DNA from: Mesorhizobium loti R88b | GTDB taxonomy: Bacteria; Pseudomonadota; Alphaproteobacteria; Rhizobiales; Rhizobiaceae | Assembly: GCF_013170845.1 (NCBI RefSeq) | Contig: NZ_CP033367.1 | Coordinates: forward strand, 1,860,001-1,924,000 | Direction of reading: 5' to 3' | Length of the DNA: 64,000 nt | Shown: positions 35,408 to 45,071 of the stretch, in pieces | Position numbering within the stretch: the first letter of the stretch is position 1 | Layout: each line of letters begins with the position of its first letter | Notes under the pieces: model-generated | Databases searched by the model: none | What the model saw: only the letters and a program-made list of their open reading frames with translations | Told to the model about the DNA's origin: nothing | Position numbers and translations under genes: made by a program

Positions 35408-35779
35408 ATGGCAAAGCTTCTAATCGTCGAGGACGATGAGTCCGTCCGCACCCTCGCAGCCCGCGCCCTTGAACGCGCCGGTCACGCAATCGATATTGCC
35501 GCCGACGGCGCTCAAGGCCTGGCGATGATACGCGCCGCGGATGGCGGCTACGATCTTGTCGTCTCCGACATCCGCATGCCGGAGATGGACGGCATCGAGA
35601 TGGCGATCGCCGCGGCCGCCCTTTTTCCGGCGATGAAGATCATGCTGATGACCGGCTACGCCGACCAGCGCGAGCGCGCCGAGGAGTTGGACGGCATCAT
35701 CCTCGATGTCGTCCAGAAGCCGTTCACCTTGGCCGAAATCCGCGCCCGGGTGGACAAGGCGATCGCCTGCTTCGCTTAG
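35408..35779 (+). CDS. cpdR: Response regulator CpdR
   Basis: This 123-residue single-domain receiver protein has the phospho-acceptor Asp54 in VVSDIRMPEMDG, the acidic pair in IVEDDES and the conserved Lys in VVQKPF. It matches CpdR, which in its unphosphorylated form brings ClpXP substrates such as CtrA to proteolysis. ATG 35408 gives the usual MAKLLIVEDD start; a TTG nine bases earlier is unlikely. Confidence 0.9.
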   Translation: MAKLLIVEDDESVRTLAARALERAGHAIDIAADGAQGLAMIRAADGGYDLVVSDIRMPEMDGIEMAIAAAALFPAMKIMLMTGYADQRERAEELDGIILDVVQKPFTLAEIRARVDKAIACFA

Positions 35780-35905
35780 GCTGAACATCTGGCTGGTGGG
35801 CTAGGCCTGCGTGGCGGTAACCACGCCGTCGCAAAAAAGCCGTGCCACGTGACAATCTATCTTCGCATCCCCTAATATGATCCGGGGCAAGTCGGGGTGG
35901 GTGGC

Positions 35906-37507
35906 ATGGCGCGTCAGCGTCGCAAGGTTGAATTGACGGCGGACGAACAGCCTGCAAGCGCGGAGGCGCCGGCATCACCGCCGGAGCAGCGGCGACGCCT
36001 GCGCGAAAGGTTTTCACTTTCCGGCTTCGACACGTGGTCGACGACGGTTCGCAGCATTTTCCTAAACGCGCTTTTCCTGGTCGCCGTCATCGTCGTGTTT
36101 CCGGTGCTGGTCAGCCAGTTCCGTCGCGACGAGGTGGTCATCGAACCCATCGCCGTTCCCGAGACGCTGAGCAAGGAAGGGCTGACCGCCGATGTCGCGG
36201 CAAGCCGGGTGTGGGACGGGCTGCAGGACGTCACCGCGAAGGCCAAGACCAGCAAGGCAAGCATCAGCGCCATCCCGCAATCGCGCCGCGTCGAGTTTTC
36301 CTTTCCCGATTCGGGCTTCTCGATCGAATCGCTGATTTTCCACGTGCGCCGGCTGTTCAACGCGTATGAGACGCGCATTTCCGGAGAGTTCGTCTGTGCC
36401 GACGAGGCATGCGGCCGCTCCGGCCTGCGTCTGCGGCTGCGGGTCGTGCGCGACACGGTCGAGATCATCGACCTGCCGCCGATCGGCGACCGGTCCGAGC
36501 GGGAATATTTCGCCGACGCCGCTTCCAGCATCATGGCGACGCTCGATCCGTTCATCGCCATTGCGGCCGATGCCGAAAAGGAGCCGCTGCGGGCAACCAC
36601 GCTGGCGCGGCGGCTGATCCGCTCGCACCACAAGGATGCCAAATGGGCCTACAATCTCGTCGGCCTCATCCGCTACAATGCCAACGACCTGCCGGCGGCC
36701 ATCGAGGATTTCAAGGCAGCGATCGCGCTCGATGCCGGTTTTCTGCCGGCGCGCCTCAATCTGGGAAATGTGCTGCGTGTCTCCGGCGACCTTGACGGAG
36801 GCCAGGCTGAGTTCAACGAGGTGCATGGCCGCGATGCAGGCAATGCGCTTGCCGTCGAAGGTTTCTCCGACGTAGCGATGGCCCGCAAGCAGCCCGACGA
36901 TGCGATAAAATTCCTGACAGAGGCGGCCGACCTCGACCCGGAAAATCCGCGCTATTATGCCAAGGCCGGCAAGATCGAGCTCGATCGCGGGCGCAAGGAG
37001 CAAGGCGTTGCCCTGTTGCGCCGGTCGCTCGAACTCGACCCCGGCTACATCGTGGCCTTCGCCTATCTGGCGTCGATGTATATCGGCGACGGCAATTATG
37101 AAGAGGCGGAAAAGGTTTTCCGCGACGCCGCCGACTATTCGCCGCAAAATGCCGAGGCGCAGGCGCAGGACGCCAATCTCCTGGCCTTGCTGCACAAATG
37201 GGATGCCGCGGCGCAGCGCTACGATCGCGCCAAGACCATAGAGCCCGGCAATGCTGGCTACTGGCTGGAATATGCCCGCTGCCTGCAGGCGCTCAGCCAG
37301 CAGAAGGAGGCGCTGGAGGCGCTGGATACGGCGGTGAAGCTGGCGCCTGACAAGGCCGATATCTACAGCGCGCTCGGCGACAGCTACCGCGACACCGGTC
37401 GCAAGCCCGAAGCAATCGCCGCCTACAAGAAGTTTCTGGAACTGGACAAGACCAACTCGCCAACCCGGCCAATCGTCCAGCGCTTCATCGAAATTCTGTC
37501 CGGCTGA
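35906..37507 (+). CDS. Tetratricopeptide-repeat membrane protein
   Basis: This 533-residue protein has a basic/Pro-rich cytoplasmic N-terminus, one transmembrane helix (IFLNALFLVAVIVVFPVLV, about residues 50-68), a middle domain with two cysteines (VCADEACG) and at least six C-terminal TPR units (about residues 240-530, for example YNLVGLIRYNANDLPAAIEDF). TPRs scaffold protein complexes. The partner is unknown. ATG 35906 is preferred over GTG 35897. Confidence 0.8.
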   Translation: MARQRRKVELTADEQPASAEAPASPPEQRRRLRERFSLSGFDTWSTTVRSIFLNALFLVAVIVVFPVLVSQFRRDEVVIEPIAVPETLSKEGLTADVAASRVWDGLQDVTAKAKTSKASISAIPQSRRVEFSFPDSGFSIESLIFHVRRLFNAYETRISGEFVCADEACGRSGLRLRLRVVRDTVEIIDLPPIGDRSEREYFADAASSIMATLDPFIAIAADAEKEPLRATTLARRLIRSHHKDAKWAYNLVGLIRYNANDLPAAIEDFKAAIALDAGFLPARLNLGNVLRVSGDLDGGQAEFNEVHGRDAGNALAVEGFSDVAMARKQPDDAIKFLTEAADLDPENPRYYAKAGKIELDRGRKEQGVALLRRSLELDPGYIVAFAYLASMYIGDGNYEEAEKVFRDAADYSPQNAEAQAQDANLLALLHKWDAAAQRYDRAKTIEPGNAGYWLEYARCLQALSQQKEALEALDTAVKLAPDKADIYSALGDSYRDTGRKPEAIAAYKKFLELDKTNSPTRPIVQRFIEILSG

Positions 37508-37516
37508 GGTGCGGCC

Positions 37517-38467
37517 TCATACGGTGTCGCTGGTTGTGGCAAGCACAGGTGCCGCGCTCTTGCGCCGTTCTGTGTTGAGCGCAAGCAGGCCGGCGCCGAT
37601 GATCAGGGCGGCGCCGATCACTGTCGTCGACCGCGGCACCTCGGCGAAGAACAGAAAACCCCAGAGCGGCGACCACAGAATGCCGGTGTATTCGAAGGTA
37701 GCGACGCGATTGGCCGGCGCCAGCCTGTAACCCTGCGATAGAAGGATCATGCCGGCGGAGGCGACGAAACCGCAGGCGGCCATCTTGAGGAAATCCGGCA
37801 GCGTCGGCCATATCCACGGCCGCACCAGGAATTCGACGCTGGGGTGGACGGCGTGGGTTATGCCGGCGAGATGGAATGTGCCGGCGACCAGGGCAGCGCC
37901 GATGAGATAAGCGCCATTCTGATAGAAGGCCATGACGGTGGACGATTCGGTATCGCCGATCTTGCGCGCCATCAACTGCGAGAAGCCGTAGAGCGCCGCC
38001 GAGCCCAGTGACAGCAATGCCGCCCAGTCGAACAGCCCGGCGCCGGGACGCACCATGACGATGACGCCAACCAGTCCGATCAGCACGGTCGCCAGCGTCC
38101 GCCGGGACACGCGTTCGCCAAGATAGGGGCCGGCCAGCGCCATGATGAACAGGGGCGCCATGAAATAGAGCGCCACGGCGTCGGCCAGCGGCAGGGCGGC
38201 GATGGCCAGATAATACACCGTGTAGGAGGTGAACTGGATGAAGGCGCGGATCGTCAGCAGGCCGAACCGCTTCGACAGGATTGCCGACAGCCCGACATCG
38301 GCGTGGACGAGGACGATCAGGATCGGCAGGGCGACGATCGAGCGGATCGCCATCACCTCGGTCACCGGGTAACCGCTCGACACGGCTTTGACGAGCGGGT
38401 CCTGCAGGGAGAAAACCAGCACGCCCAGGCACAGGCTCAGGATGCCGCGCACCATCCTATTCTGCAT
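37517..38467 (-). CDS. DMT-superfamily transporter (EamA domains)
   Basis: This 316-residue inner-membrane protein has about ten helices in two EamA repeats, with LSLCLGVLVFSLQDPLVKAV at the start and LFFAEVPRSTTVIGAALIIGAG near the end. The substrate is unknown. It is divergent from a LysR regulator (about 215 bases apart), a standard exporter/regulator pairing. ATG 38467 is preferred; the frame upstream to 38659 looks non-coding. Confidence 0.88.
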   Translation of the reverse strand: MQNRMVRGILSLCLGVLVFSLQDPLVKAVSSGYPVTEVMAIRSIVALPILIVLVHADVGLSAILSKRFGLLTIRAFIQFTSYTVYYLAIAALPLADAVALYFMAPLFIMALAGPYLGERVSRRTLATVLIGLVGVIVMVRPGAGLFDWAALLSLGSAALYGFSQLMARKIGDTESSTVMAFYQNGAYLIGAALVAGTFHLAGITHAVHPSVEFLVRPWIWPTLPDFLKMAACGFVASAGMILLSQGYRLAPANRVATFEYTGILWSPLWGFLFFAEVPRSTTVIGAALIIGAGLLALNTERRKSAAPVLATTSDTV

Positions 38468-38683
38468 CTGCGTTCCGGCTCCTATGGTCCGAAGCTGTCG
38501 CCTGCGGGGTAAAAAGAACCCGCCACCGTTTCGGGCAGCGGGCACGAGTGAGGACTCTTTATTGGTCCGCCGCTGATTTCGCAGCCGCATATCCAATGGG
38601 TGAAGCAACCATCCTCCGGCGTTTGACATGTTGCAAACGAATTGGAATGATACCAGCAATCAAATTTGCTTATGATGGAAATC

Positions 38684-39547
38684 ATGCGTCCAACCCTCGA
38701 CAGCGATCTCTTGCGCACCTTTGTCGCCATTGCCGAGGCCGGCAATTTCACCAGGGCGGCCGAGCAGGCCGGCCGCACCCAGTCGGCGGTGTCGATGCAG
38801 ATGAAGAAGCTCGAGGAGCTGGTCGGCGACAGCCTGTTCGAGCGCGGCTCGCGCGGCGTCTCCCTGACGCGGCGTGGCGGCGAACTCATCGTCAACGCCC
38901 GCCGCATCGTCTCGCTGCTCGACGAAACGGCGGCGTCGATGGCGGCAGCGCCGCTTGGCGGGCCGGTGCGCATCGGCATTCCGGAAGAATATGGCCACGC
39001 GATCCTGTCGCGCGCGCTCGGCGCATTCTCGAAGCGTCACACCAAGGTCGAGGTCACCGTGCGTTATGCGCATTCGGAGGCGCAGATCGCGGCGCTCGCC
39101 GCCGGCGAACTCGATTTGTGCGTGGTGTTCGAATGGCAGGACCCTTCCAGCGGCGAAGTGCTGATGCACGACCCAACTGTCTGGGTGACATCGAGCCTGC
39201 ATCACATGCATGAGGAGCGCCCGGTGCCGATCGCGCTCTACAACCGGGTCAGCTGGTGCAAGGACTTCGCCATCAAGTCGCTGGAGCAGCGCGGCCTTGC
39301 CTATCGTGTCGCCTATACCAGCGACACAACCGGCGGCCTGAAGCTCGCCGTCACATCAGGACTGGCGATCGCGCCGATCTCGCGCAGCAACATTCCGGAT
39401 GGCTGCCGCGAACTGACGTCCGCCGACGGGTTCGGCGACATCGATTCATCCAATGTGGTGATGCATCGCAACCCGAATGCGTCGGGCGAGGCGATCGACG
39501 GCATGCAAGAGGCGATCCGCGAGGCGTTCGTCAACAGGCAGGGTTAG
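38684..39547 (+). CDS. LysR family transcriptional regulator
   Basis: This 287-residue regulator has the LysR helix-turn-helix at the N-terminus (LLRTFVAIAEAGNFTRAAEQ, QSAVSMQMKKLEELVG) and a ligand-binding domain. It likely controls the divergent EamA transporter. ATG 38684 follows GGAA; ATGs at 38672 and 38675 are alternatives. Its stop codon TAG is the first three bases of a palindromic repeat element. Confidence 0.9.
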   Translation: MRPTLDSDLLRTFVAIAEAGNFTRAAEQAGRTQSAVSMQMKKLEELVGDSLFERGSRGVSLTRRGGELIVNARRIVSLLDETAASMAAAPLGGPVRIGIPEEYGHAILSRALGAFSKRHTKVEVTVRYAHSEAQIAALAAGELDLCVVFEWQDPSSGEVLMHDPTVWVTSSLHHMHEERPVPIALYNRVSWCKDFAIKSLEQRGLAYRVAYTSDTTGGLKLAVTSGLAIAPISRSNIPDGCRELTSADGFGDIDSSNVVMHRNPNASGEAIDGMQEAIREAFVNRQG

Positions 39548-39647
39548 AGCAGTTCACTGTTTCACGGAAACGGCGACCCGCTCTGACTCTTTGTTTTGAC
39601 GCAATTCCCAAGGGAAAGCGCTACGCGCTTTTCCTGGAATTGCTCTA
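39545..39647. repeat. 103-bp palindromic repeat element, copy A
   Basis: The element is bounded by perfect 7-bp inverted repeats TAGAGCA (39545-39551) and TGCTCTA (39641-39647). It has an inner palindromic part from GCAATTCC (39601-39608) to GGAATTGC (39636-39643). The LysR gene's TAG lies in the left terminus and the convergent VOC gene's stop (CTA on plus) in the right terminus. Related copies are at about 47465-47538, 62278-62358 and 63290-63336. Confidence 0.9.
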
Positions 39648-40016
39648 GTCTCTCATATCCTCATAGAAGGTCAGGCGATTGCCGAACGGATCGTCGACCG
39701 TGACCTCCTTCGTCTTCCAAGGTGTCTCCTCCAACCCCGGCCCGGCAAAGCGGTACTTCCTGGCGGTCAACTCGCGGTGTAGCCCCGCGATGTCGGTCGC
39801 CTCGATCCGGATGTGAGTGCCCGGCGTGCCGTCGCCATGATGTTCGCTCAGATGCAAGATGCAGCCGTCGCGGGAGACGCCAGTGTAAAGCGGCGCATTG
39901 TCTTCGAAGCGGTGTTCGAACTGCACTTCGAAACCGAGAAAGCCGACATAGAATTCATGCGCCTTGGCAATATCGAAGATGCGCAGGATGGGCGTGACGA
40001 TACCGAGCGTCGGCAT
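39645..40016 (-). CDS. VOC superfamily (glyoxalase/bleomycin-resistance-like) protein
   Basis: This 123-residue protein has the paired beta-alpha-beta-beta-beta modules of the vicinal oxygen chelate fold, with MPTLGIVTPILRIFDIAKA at the start and VTVDDPFGNRLTFYE at the end. It resembles bleomycin-resistance/glyoxalase-like proteins. The substrate is unknown. Its stop codon lies inside the palindromic repeat. Confidence 0.88.
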   Translation of the reverse strand: MPTLGIVTPILRIFDIAKAHEFYVGFLGFEVQFEHRFEDNAPLYTGVSRDGCILHLSEHHGDGTPGTHIRIEATDIAGLHRELTARKYRFAGPGLEETPWKTKEVTVDDPFGNRLTFYEDMRD

Positions 40017-40063
40017 GGTGTCGCAATCGTTCGAGAGGGGTTTCGGGCGGGGGGTGGCGATCC

Positions 40064-42652
40064 CTATTTCAGTTCAAGCAGCCGTTCCAGATAGCTGCGC
40101 TCGATGTCGGGGCTGAGCGCGTTGCCGAGCCGCTTGCGGATCGCTTCCAGGATCTGGCGGGCGCGCTGGACGTCGATCTCGTCGGGCACTTTCACGGAAT
40201 CGCCGAAATCCGGGCCCTGGCTCGCGCGCGGCCGGCCGAGCGGGTCACGGTCGGCGTCCTGCTGGCGGCCACCTTCTTGGCTGCCGCCCTGGTCGCCCTG
40301 CATGGCCTGCATCTGCTTCATCATGTCCTTGGCGCCTTTGCGTAGCGCCTCAAGAGCCCGGCCCTGGTGGCCAACGGCCTCGTCGCCCTGGCCCTCGCCA
40401 AGCGCCTGTTCGGCGTTGCCCATGGACTTGCCGGCCTCGCCAAATCCCTCATTGGGCTCCATGCCCATGCCTTCGAGGCTCTTCTTCAGCTGATTGAGAT
40501 CGCTCTTCAGCTGGCCCTGGCCCTCCTGCAGCTGCTTCAGCGCATCGGCGAATTCCTGCGGCGTCATCGGCTTCGGCCTGGCGGGTGGATCACCGTTCTG
40601 GCCAACCCCCGGCAAGTTCTGGTCCTCGCCGCCACCGGGCTGATCGTTGGGGTTCTTGCCGCGTTGCATCTGGTCCATGCGGAAGGTGTCGTTCATCATC
40701 TCCTGCTGGCGCTTCAGGATATCGCCAAGCTTGTCCATCTGCTGGCGCATCTGGCTGTCCTGCTCGCCGCCCTGCTGCTGACGGCCGGCCTGGAGATTGT
40801 TCATCATGTCCTGCAATTGCGACAGCAATTGCTGGGCCTTGTCGCGGTCGCCTGATTTCGCCAGGTTCTCGATCTGGTCCATCATGCGGTCGATGTCGCT
40901 CTGGCGCAGTTCCTGGCCGTTCTGCTGCATTTGCGGCGCGTTCGGGTTTTGCTTGGCGCGTTCGGCGAATTCCTGCAGGAACTGGTTCATCGCCTCGCGC
41001 AGTTCCTTCATCGCCTTTTCGATTTCCTGGTCGCTGGCGCCGTTCTTGATCGCATCCTGCAGCGCCTGCTGCGCCTGGCGCAGCCGCTTCTCGGCGGCCG
41101 ATAGGTTGCCTTCCTCGATGCCGAGCGCGATTTCCCAGAGATAGGAAACCACATTGCGCAACTGGTCGTCGCTGTCGGCAAGCTTCAGCCGGCTGCGCGC
41201 GCTCATGATGCCGAGATAGTTGGACATGTTGTCGAACGTGTCTTCCGGCCGCAGCGTGATCGCATCGATCAGGTCGAACACGCGTGGCTTGGCATTGACG
41301 TCGAGCGCCAGCAAGCGGCGCTGTTCGATCACCGCCCGAGCCAGCGGGTTGGCGAACGGCCGCTCGGGCATCATAAGTGTCTTGGTCTCGCTCGAGGCGG
41401 TGTGTCCGGCGTCGTCGGTGGCGACCAGCGTCAGCTTGATGCTGTTGCCGGCCCAGACATGCTCGGTCAGGTCCTTGGTGGTCTTGGCCGCATTCGACTT
41501 GCCGCCGCGGCGCGGCAGCGTCAGCGGCATCTCAGGCGGGCCATAGAGTGGGTGTGCGTCCGGCGCCTGCGGGTCGGCCAGAGCAAAGACCGCCTTGGCG
41601 GTGGCGGCGCCATAGTCGTCTTCGATCTGGTAGTTGAGTTCGAAGGCGCCGTTGGCGGCGCGCTTGGGCTCACCGACGAAGCGGATCTGCGGCGGCTTGT
41701 CCGCGATCACGGCGAAGGCCCAGCGGCCAAGCTGGTCTTCGCCCGACTTCAGCGTCAGCGTGCCGTCGCCGGTCAGCTTGCCGGTGAACTGGCGAACCTT
41801 CGAGGGAGAGGCGGGGGACGGTGTTGCCGGGCTGGCGGCAGGCTTGGCGGTCGCGGCCTGCGGGCTTGCCGGGTCGATGGCGCGCGCATTGCCATCCTTG
41901 TCGGCATAGGCAAGCGTTTCTTCGCCCGAGCCTCCGGTGACGCGCAACGAGACATCGCTACCCTCGGGCACATGAAAAGTCGGCGTTGCCTGGTTGGCAT
42001 CTGCGGTCAGGAAGATCGGCGGCTTGCCGGTATAGGCCGGCGGTGTCACCCAGGCGTCGATGCGTGGCGGCACGGCATCGTGTGCGCCATGGGCGCTGAA
42101 GCCGTCAGCTATCCTGCCGCCGGTCGGCCCGAAGGAGAAGGCAAAGGCGGTGACAAGCAGGAGTGCCGCCACGGCGCGCAGCCCCCACGGGTCGCGTTCC
42201 GGCACGCGCGTGCGCGGCAGGTCGGCACTGATCCTGTCGAGCTTTCCGGCCATGCGCTTCTGGTGTTCGCGCCACAGCGCCTGCGAAAAGCTGCTTTCCC
42301 GGCCGCTTGGCCGGTCGGTTTGCACAAGCACCGGGCTGTGCAGCAGTTTGTTGGCGGCCTCGATGCGGCGATCGACCTCGGCGGCACCAGGCATGCGGAA
42401 GAAACGCAGTGGATAGATCGCTGCCAGCCCTGCCAGGCCGAACGCCGCGACAAGGCCGATGCGCGCCGCATCCGGCAGCCGCGAGAAAATGCCGAGCCAG
42501 GAAATGCTCAGGAACAGGCTGCCGACGATGATCAGCGGCAGCAGCAGCGGCCAGCCGCGCTCGACCATCATCGAGACCCGTGTCGCCAGCCGGCTCAGGG
42601 CTAGGCGTCCAGCCAGGCCGCGATCGTTGCTGAAGGTGGGTCGTTCCGTCAT
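40064..42652 (-). CDS. TIGR02302 family protein (DUF4175-like)
   Basis: This 862-residue protein has two to three N-terminal transmembrane segments (about residues 30-85 and 165-185), a beta-rich middle, and a long Gln/Met/Asp-rich helical C-terminal half with strings such as QQGGEQDSQMRQQMDKLGD that form coiled coils. The family is known only in alphaproteobacteria and has no proven function. It lies near argH-lptM-lysA in most rhizobia. Here a PLP dehydratase gene separates it from lysA. Confidence 0.9.
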   Translation of the reverse strand: MTERPTFSNDRGLAGRLALSRLATRVSMMVERGWPLLLPLIIVGSLFLSISWLGIFSRLPDAARIGLVAAFGLAGLAAIYPLRFFRMPGAAEVDRRIEAANKLLHSPVLVQTDRPSGRESSFSQALWREHQKRMAGKLDRISADLPRTRVPERDPWGLRAVAALLLVTAFAFSFGPTGGRIADGFSAHGAHDAVPPRIDAWVTPPAYTGKPPIFLTADANQATPTFHVPEGSDVSLRVTGGSGEETLAYADKDGNARAIDPASPQAATAKPAASPATPSPASPSKVRQFTGKLTGDGTLTLKSGEDQLGRWAFAVIADKPPQIRFVGEPKRAANGAFELNYQIEDDYGAATAKAVFALADPQAPDAHPLYGPPEMPLTLPRRGGKSNAAKTTKDLTEHVWAGNSIKLTLVATDDAGHTASSETKTLMMPERPFANPLARAVIEQRRLLALDVNAKPRVFDLIDAITLRPEDTFDNMSNYLGIMSARSRLKLADSDDQLRNVVSYLWEIALGIEEGNLSAAEKRLRQAQQALQDAIKNGASDQEIEKAMKELREAMNQFLQEFAERAKQNPNAPQMQQNGQELRQSDIDRMMDQIENLAKSGDRDKAQQLLSQLQDMMNNLQAGRQQQGGEQDSQMRQQMDKLGDILKRQQEMMNDTFRMDQMQRGKNPNDQPGGGEDQNLPGVGQNGDPPARPKPMTPQEFADALKQLQEGQGQLKSDLNQLKKSLEGMGMEPNEGFGEAGKSMGNAEQALGEGQGDEAVGHQGRALEALRKGAKDMMKQMQAMQGDQGGSQEGGRQQDADRDPLGRPRASQGPDFGDSVKVPDEIDVQRARQILEAIRKRLGNALSPDIERSYLERLLELK

Positions 42653-42769
42653 CGGCCCTTCCTGGAATCGGACAGGATAGCCCGATCCTCACGACTCGAA
42701 GAATACCAGCAAACACGGCAAAGGCGAGGCAGTTTGAAAAAACGTGAAGCCGGGCCGAATGGTTTCAGG

Positions 42770-43711
42770 TCAGAACGTAGCGGGGTTCGCGTTGGCGCCA
42801 CAGACCAGCACAGCGACGCGTTCGCCCGGTGCCGGCGTGTAGCGGCCGGACAGGATTGCGGCGAAGGCGGCGGCACCGCCCGGCTCGGAGATGATGCGCA
42901 CCCGGTTCCACAGCGCCTTCTGGGCGGCGACGATGTCGTCGTCGCTGACCAGGATGGAGCGTTCGACGAAGGCTTCGGCGATCGGGAACATCATTTCGCC
43001 GACGCGCTTTGGCGCCAGCGAATCGGCGGCGATGCCTTCCGCCGGCGCGTCGACGGGATGTCCGGCCTCGAAGGCGCGATGAAGCGTCGGCGCGCCCTCG
43101 GGCTCGATGGCGATGATGCGGATGCGGCCGGCGTACCAGGCGGCGATGCCGCCGATCAGCCCGCCACCGCCGACGGCGACCAGCAGCGTGTCGATCTCAG
43201 GCAGGTCGTTCTCGATTTCGAGCCCGAGCGTGCCCTGGCCAACCAGCGTTTCCTCCTGGTTGAAGGCGTGGATCTGCAAGGCGCCGGTTTCCTCGGCGAA
43301 ACGTTCGCTGGCGGCCAGCGCCTCGGCATAGCGGGCGCCGCCGACCACCAGGTCGGCGCCATAGGAGCGGATGCGGTCCAGCTTGGCCTGCGGGCTCACT
43401 TCGGGAACGAAGATGGTCGCCTTGTGGCCAAGCCGCTTGGCGGCATAGGCAACGGCGGCACCATGATTGCCGCCCGATGCGGCGACGACACCGGCCGCGG
43501 GAACCGGCCTTTCCAGAAGATTGGTGAAGGCGCCGCGCGCCTTGAACGAGCCGGAATGCTGCAGGCATTCGAGCTTCAGGTCGACCACCTGCGGCGGCCG
43601 GTCGAAGTCGGCCATGTCGACGCGCAACACCGGTGTGTGTCTGACATAGGGGCGGATGCGCGGTTCCATCGCGGCAATGCGCTCGCGTGTGATGGTGTTG
43701 CCCTGCGACAT
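42770..43711 (-). CDS. PLP-dependent threonine/serine dehydratase-like enzyme
   Basis: This 313-residue fold-type II PLP enzyme has the PLP lysine in SGSFKARGAFTNL, the phosphate-cup ASGGNHGAAVAYAA, and the glycine loop VGGGGLIGGIA. It lacks the C-terminal ACT-like regulatory domain of biosynthetic IlvA, so it is a catabolic dehydratase or serine-racemase-like enzyme. It lies between lysA and the TIGR02302 gene on the same strand; that position is unusual for the cluster. Confidence 0.85.
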   Translation of the reverse strand: MSQGNTITRERIAAMEPRIRPYVRHTPVLRVDMADFDRPPQVVDLKLECLQHSGSFKARGAFTNLLERPVPAAGVVAASGGNHGAAVAYAAKRLGHKATIFVPEVSPQAKLDRIRSYGADLVVGGARYAEALAASERFAEETGALQIHAFNQEETLVGQGTLGLEIENDLPEIDTLLVAVGGGGLIGGIAAWYAGRIRIIAIEPEGAPTLHRAFEAGHPVDAPAEGIAADSLAPKRVGEMMFPIAEAFVERSILVSDDDIVAAQKALWNRVRIISEPGGAAAFAAILSGRYTPAPGERVAVLVCGANANPATF

Positions 43712-43738
43712 AATCTGTTCCTCGTATGAAATCCCGAC

Positions 43739-45007
43739 CTATGCAAGCCAGTCGGGCATCGAATCCAGGCCGAGCAGATCGTCATAGGTCAGGCGCGGGC
43801 GCACGACGTGGAAACGGTCGCCGTCGACCAGCACCTCGGGCACCAGCAGGCGGGTGTTGTAGGTGCCGGCTTGCACCGCGCCATAGGCGCCGGCCGTGGA
43901 AACGGCAATGAGATCGCCGGCCTTCAGCCTGGGCAGATCGCGGTCGAGGCCGAGATAGTCACCGGTTTCGCAGACCTGGCCGACCACGTCGACCATCATG
44001 CGCGGCGTGTCGGCCGGTGGCTGCACGACCGGTCTGATCTCGTGGAAGGCGTCGTAGAGCGTCGGCCGGATCAAATCGTTCATGGCGGCGTCGACGACAA
44101 GGAAATTCTTCGCGTCGCCTTCCTTCACGAAGATCACTTCCGAGACCAGGATACCGGCATTGCCGACAATCAGCCGGCCCGGCTCGAACATCACCTTTAG
44201 TCCGAGCTTGGTGACATGCTTCCTGACGATCTGGGCATAGGCATCGGGCAGGGGTGGTGGATTGTTGTCGACACGGTAGGGAATGCCCAGCCCTCCGCCA
44301 AGATCGACATGCTCGATGGCATGGCCGTCGGCGCGCAGCGTGCCGACCAGATCGACCAGCAGGGCGAAGGCGTCGTCGAAAGGCTGCAGTTCGGTAATCT
44401 GGCTGCCGATATGGGTGTCGATGCCGGTGATCTTGATGCCCGGCAACGCAGCCGCATGGGCGTAAACCTGCCGCGCCCGCTGCCACGGAATGCCGAACTT
44501 GTTCTCGGCCTTGCCGGTGGAAATCTTCTTGTGGGTCTTGGCGTCGACATCGGGATTGATACGCAGCGAGATCGGCGCCACCTTGCCGAGCGCCACGGCG
44601 CGGGCTGAAAGCAGCTCAAGCTCCGGCTCGGATTCGACGTTGAAGCAAAGGATGCCGGCTTCGAGCGCAAAGTCCATTTCACGCGCCGTCTTGCCGACGC
44701 CCGAAAACAGGATCTTGCTTGCCGGAATGCCGGCGGCCAAAGCGCGCCGCAATTCGCCTTCCGAGACCACGTCGGCGCCGGCACCGAGCTTCGCCAGAGT
44801 GCGCAGCACGGCCTGGTTGGAGTTGGCCTTCATGGCGTAGCAGACCTGCGTGTCGAGCCCGGCAAAGGCCTGGGCAAACACGCGGTAGTGCCGGGTCAGC
44901 GTGGCCGTCGAATAACAGTAGAAGGGGGTGCCGACCTGCGCGGCGATATCGGGGATTGCCACGTCTTCGGCATGGAGCACGCCGTCGCGGTAGTCGAAAT
45001 GGTTCAC
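43739..45007 (-). CDS. lysA: Diaminopimelate decarboxylase
   Basis: This 422-residue fold-type III PLP enzyme makes L-lysine from meso-diaminopimelate. The PLP lysine is in VCYAMKANSN, the HIGSQ motif binds substrate, and GGGLGIPY and EPGRLIVGNAG are the phosphate and substrate loops; the C-terminal CETGDYL carries the catalytic Cys. The start is probably GTG at 45007, giving the conserved MNHFDYRDG N-terminus. lptM lies upstream. Confidence 0.95.
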   Translation of the reverse strand: MNHFDYRDGVLHAEDVAIPDIAAQVGTPFYCYSTATLTRHYRVFAQAFAGLDTQVCYAMKANSNQAVLRTLAKLGAGADVVSEGELRRALAAGIPASKILFSGVGKTAREMDFALEAGILCFNVESEPELELLSARAVALGKVAPISLRINPDVDAKTHKKISTGKAENKFGIPWQRARQVYAHAAALPGIKITGIDTHIGSQITELQPFDDAFALLVDLVGTLRADGHAIEHVDLGGGLGIPYRVDNNPPPLPDAYAQIVRKHVTKLGLKVMFEPGRLIVGNAGILVSEVIFVKEGDAKNFLVVDAAMNDLIRPTLYDAFHEIRPVVQPPADTPRMMVDVVGQVCETGDYLGLDRDLPRLKAGDLIAVSTAGAYGAVQAGTYNTRLLVPEVLVDGDRFHVVRPRLTYDDLLGLDSMPDWLA

Positions 45008-45071
45008 GAGAGTGGTTCCGGAAAGTTGGAGCACGAAGAGATCGGGCTGGAATGCCCCGGTCCCGTCGGCT

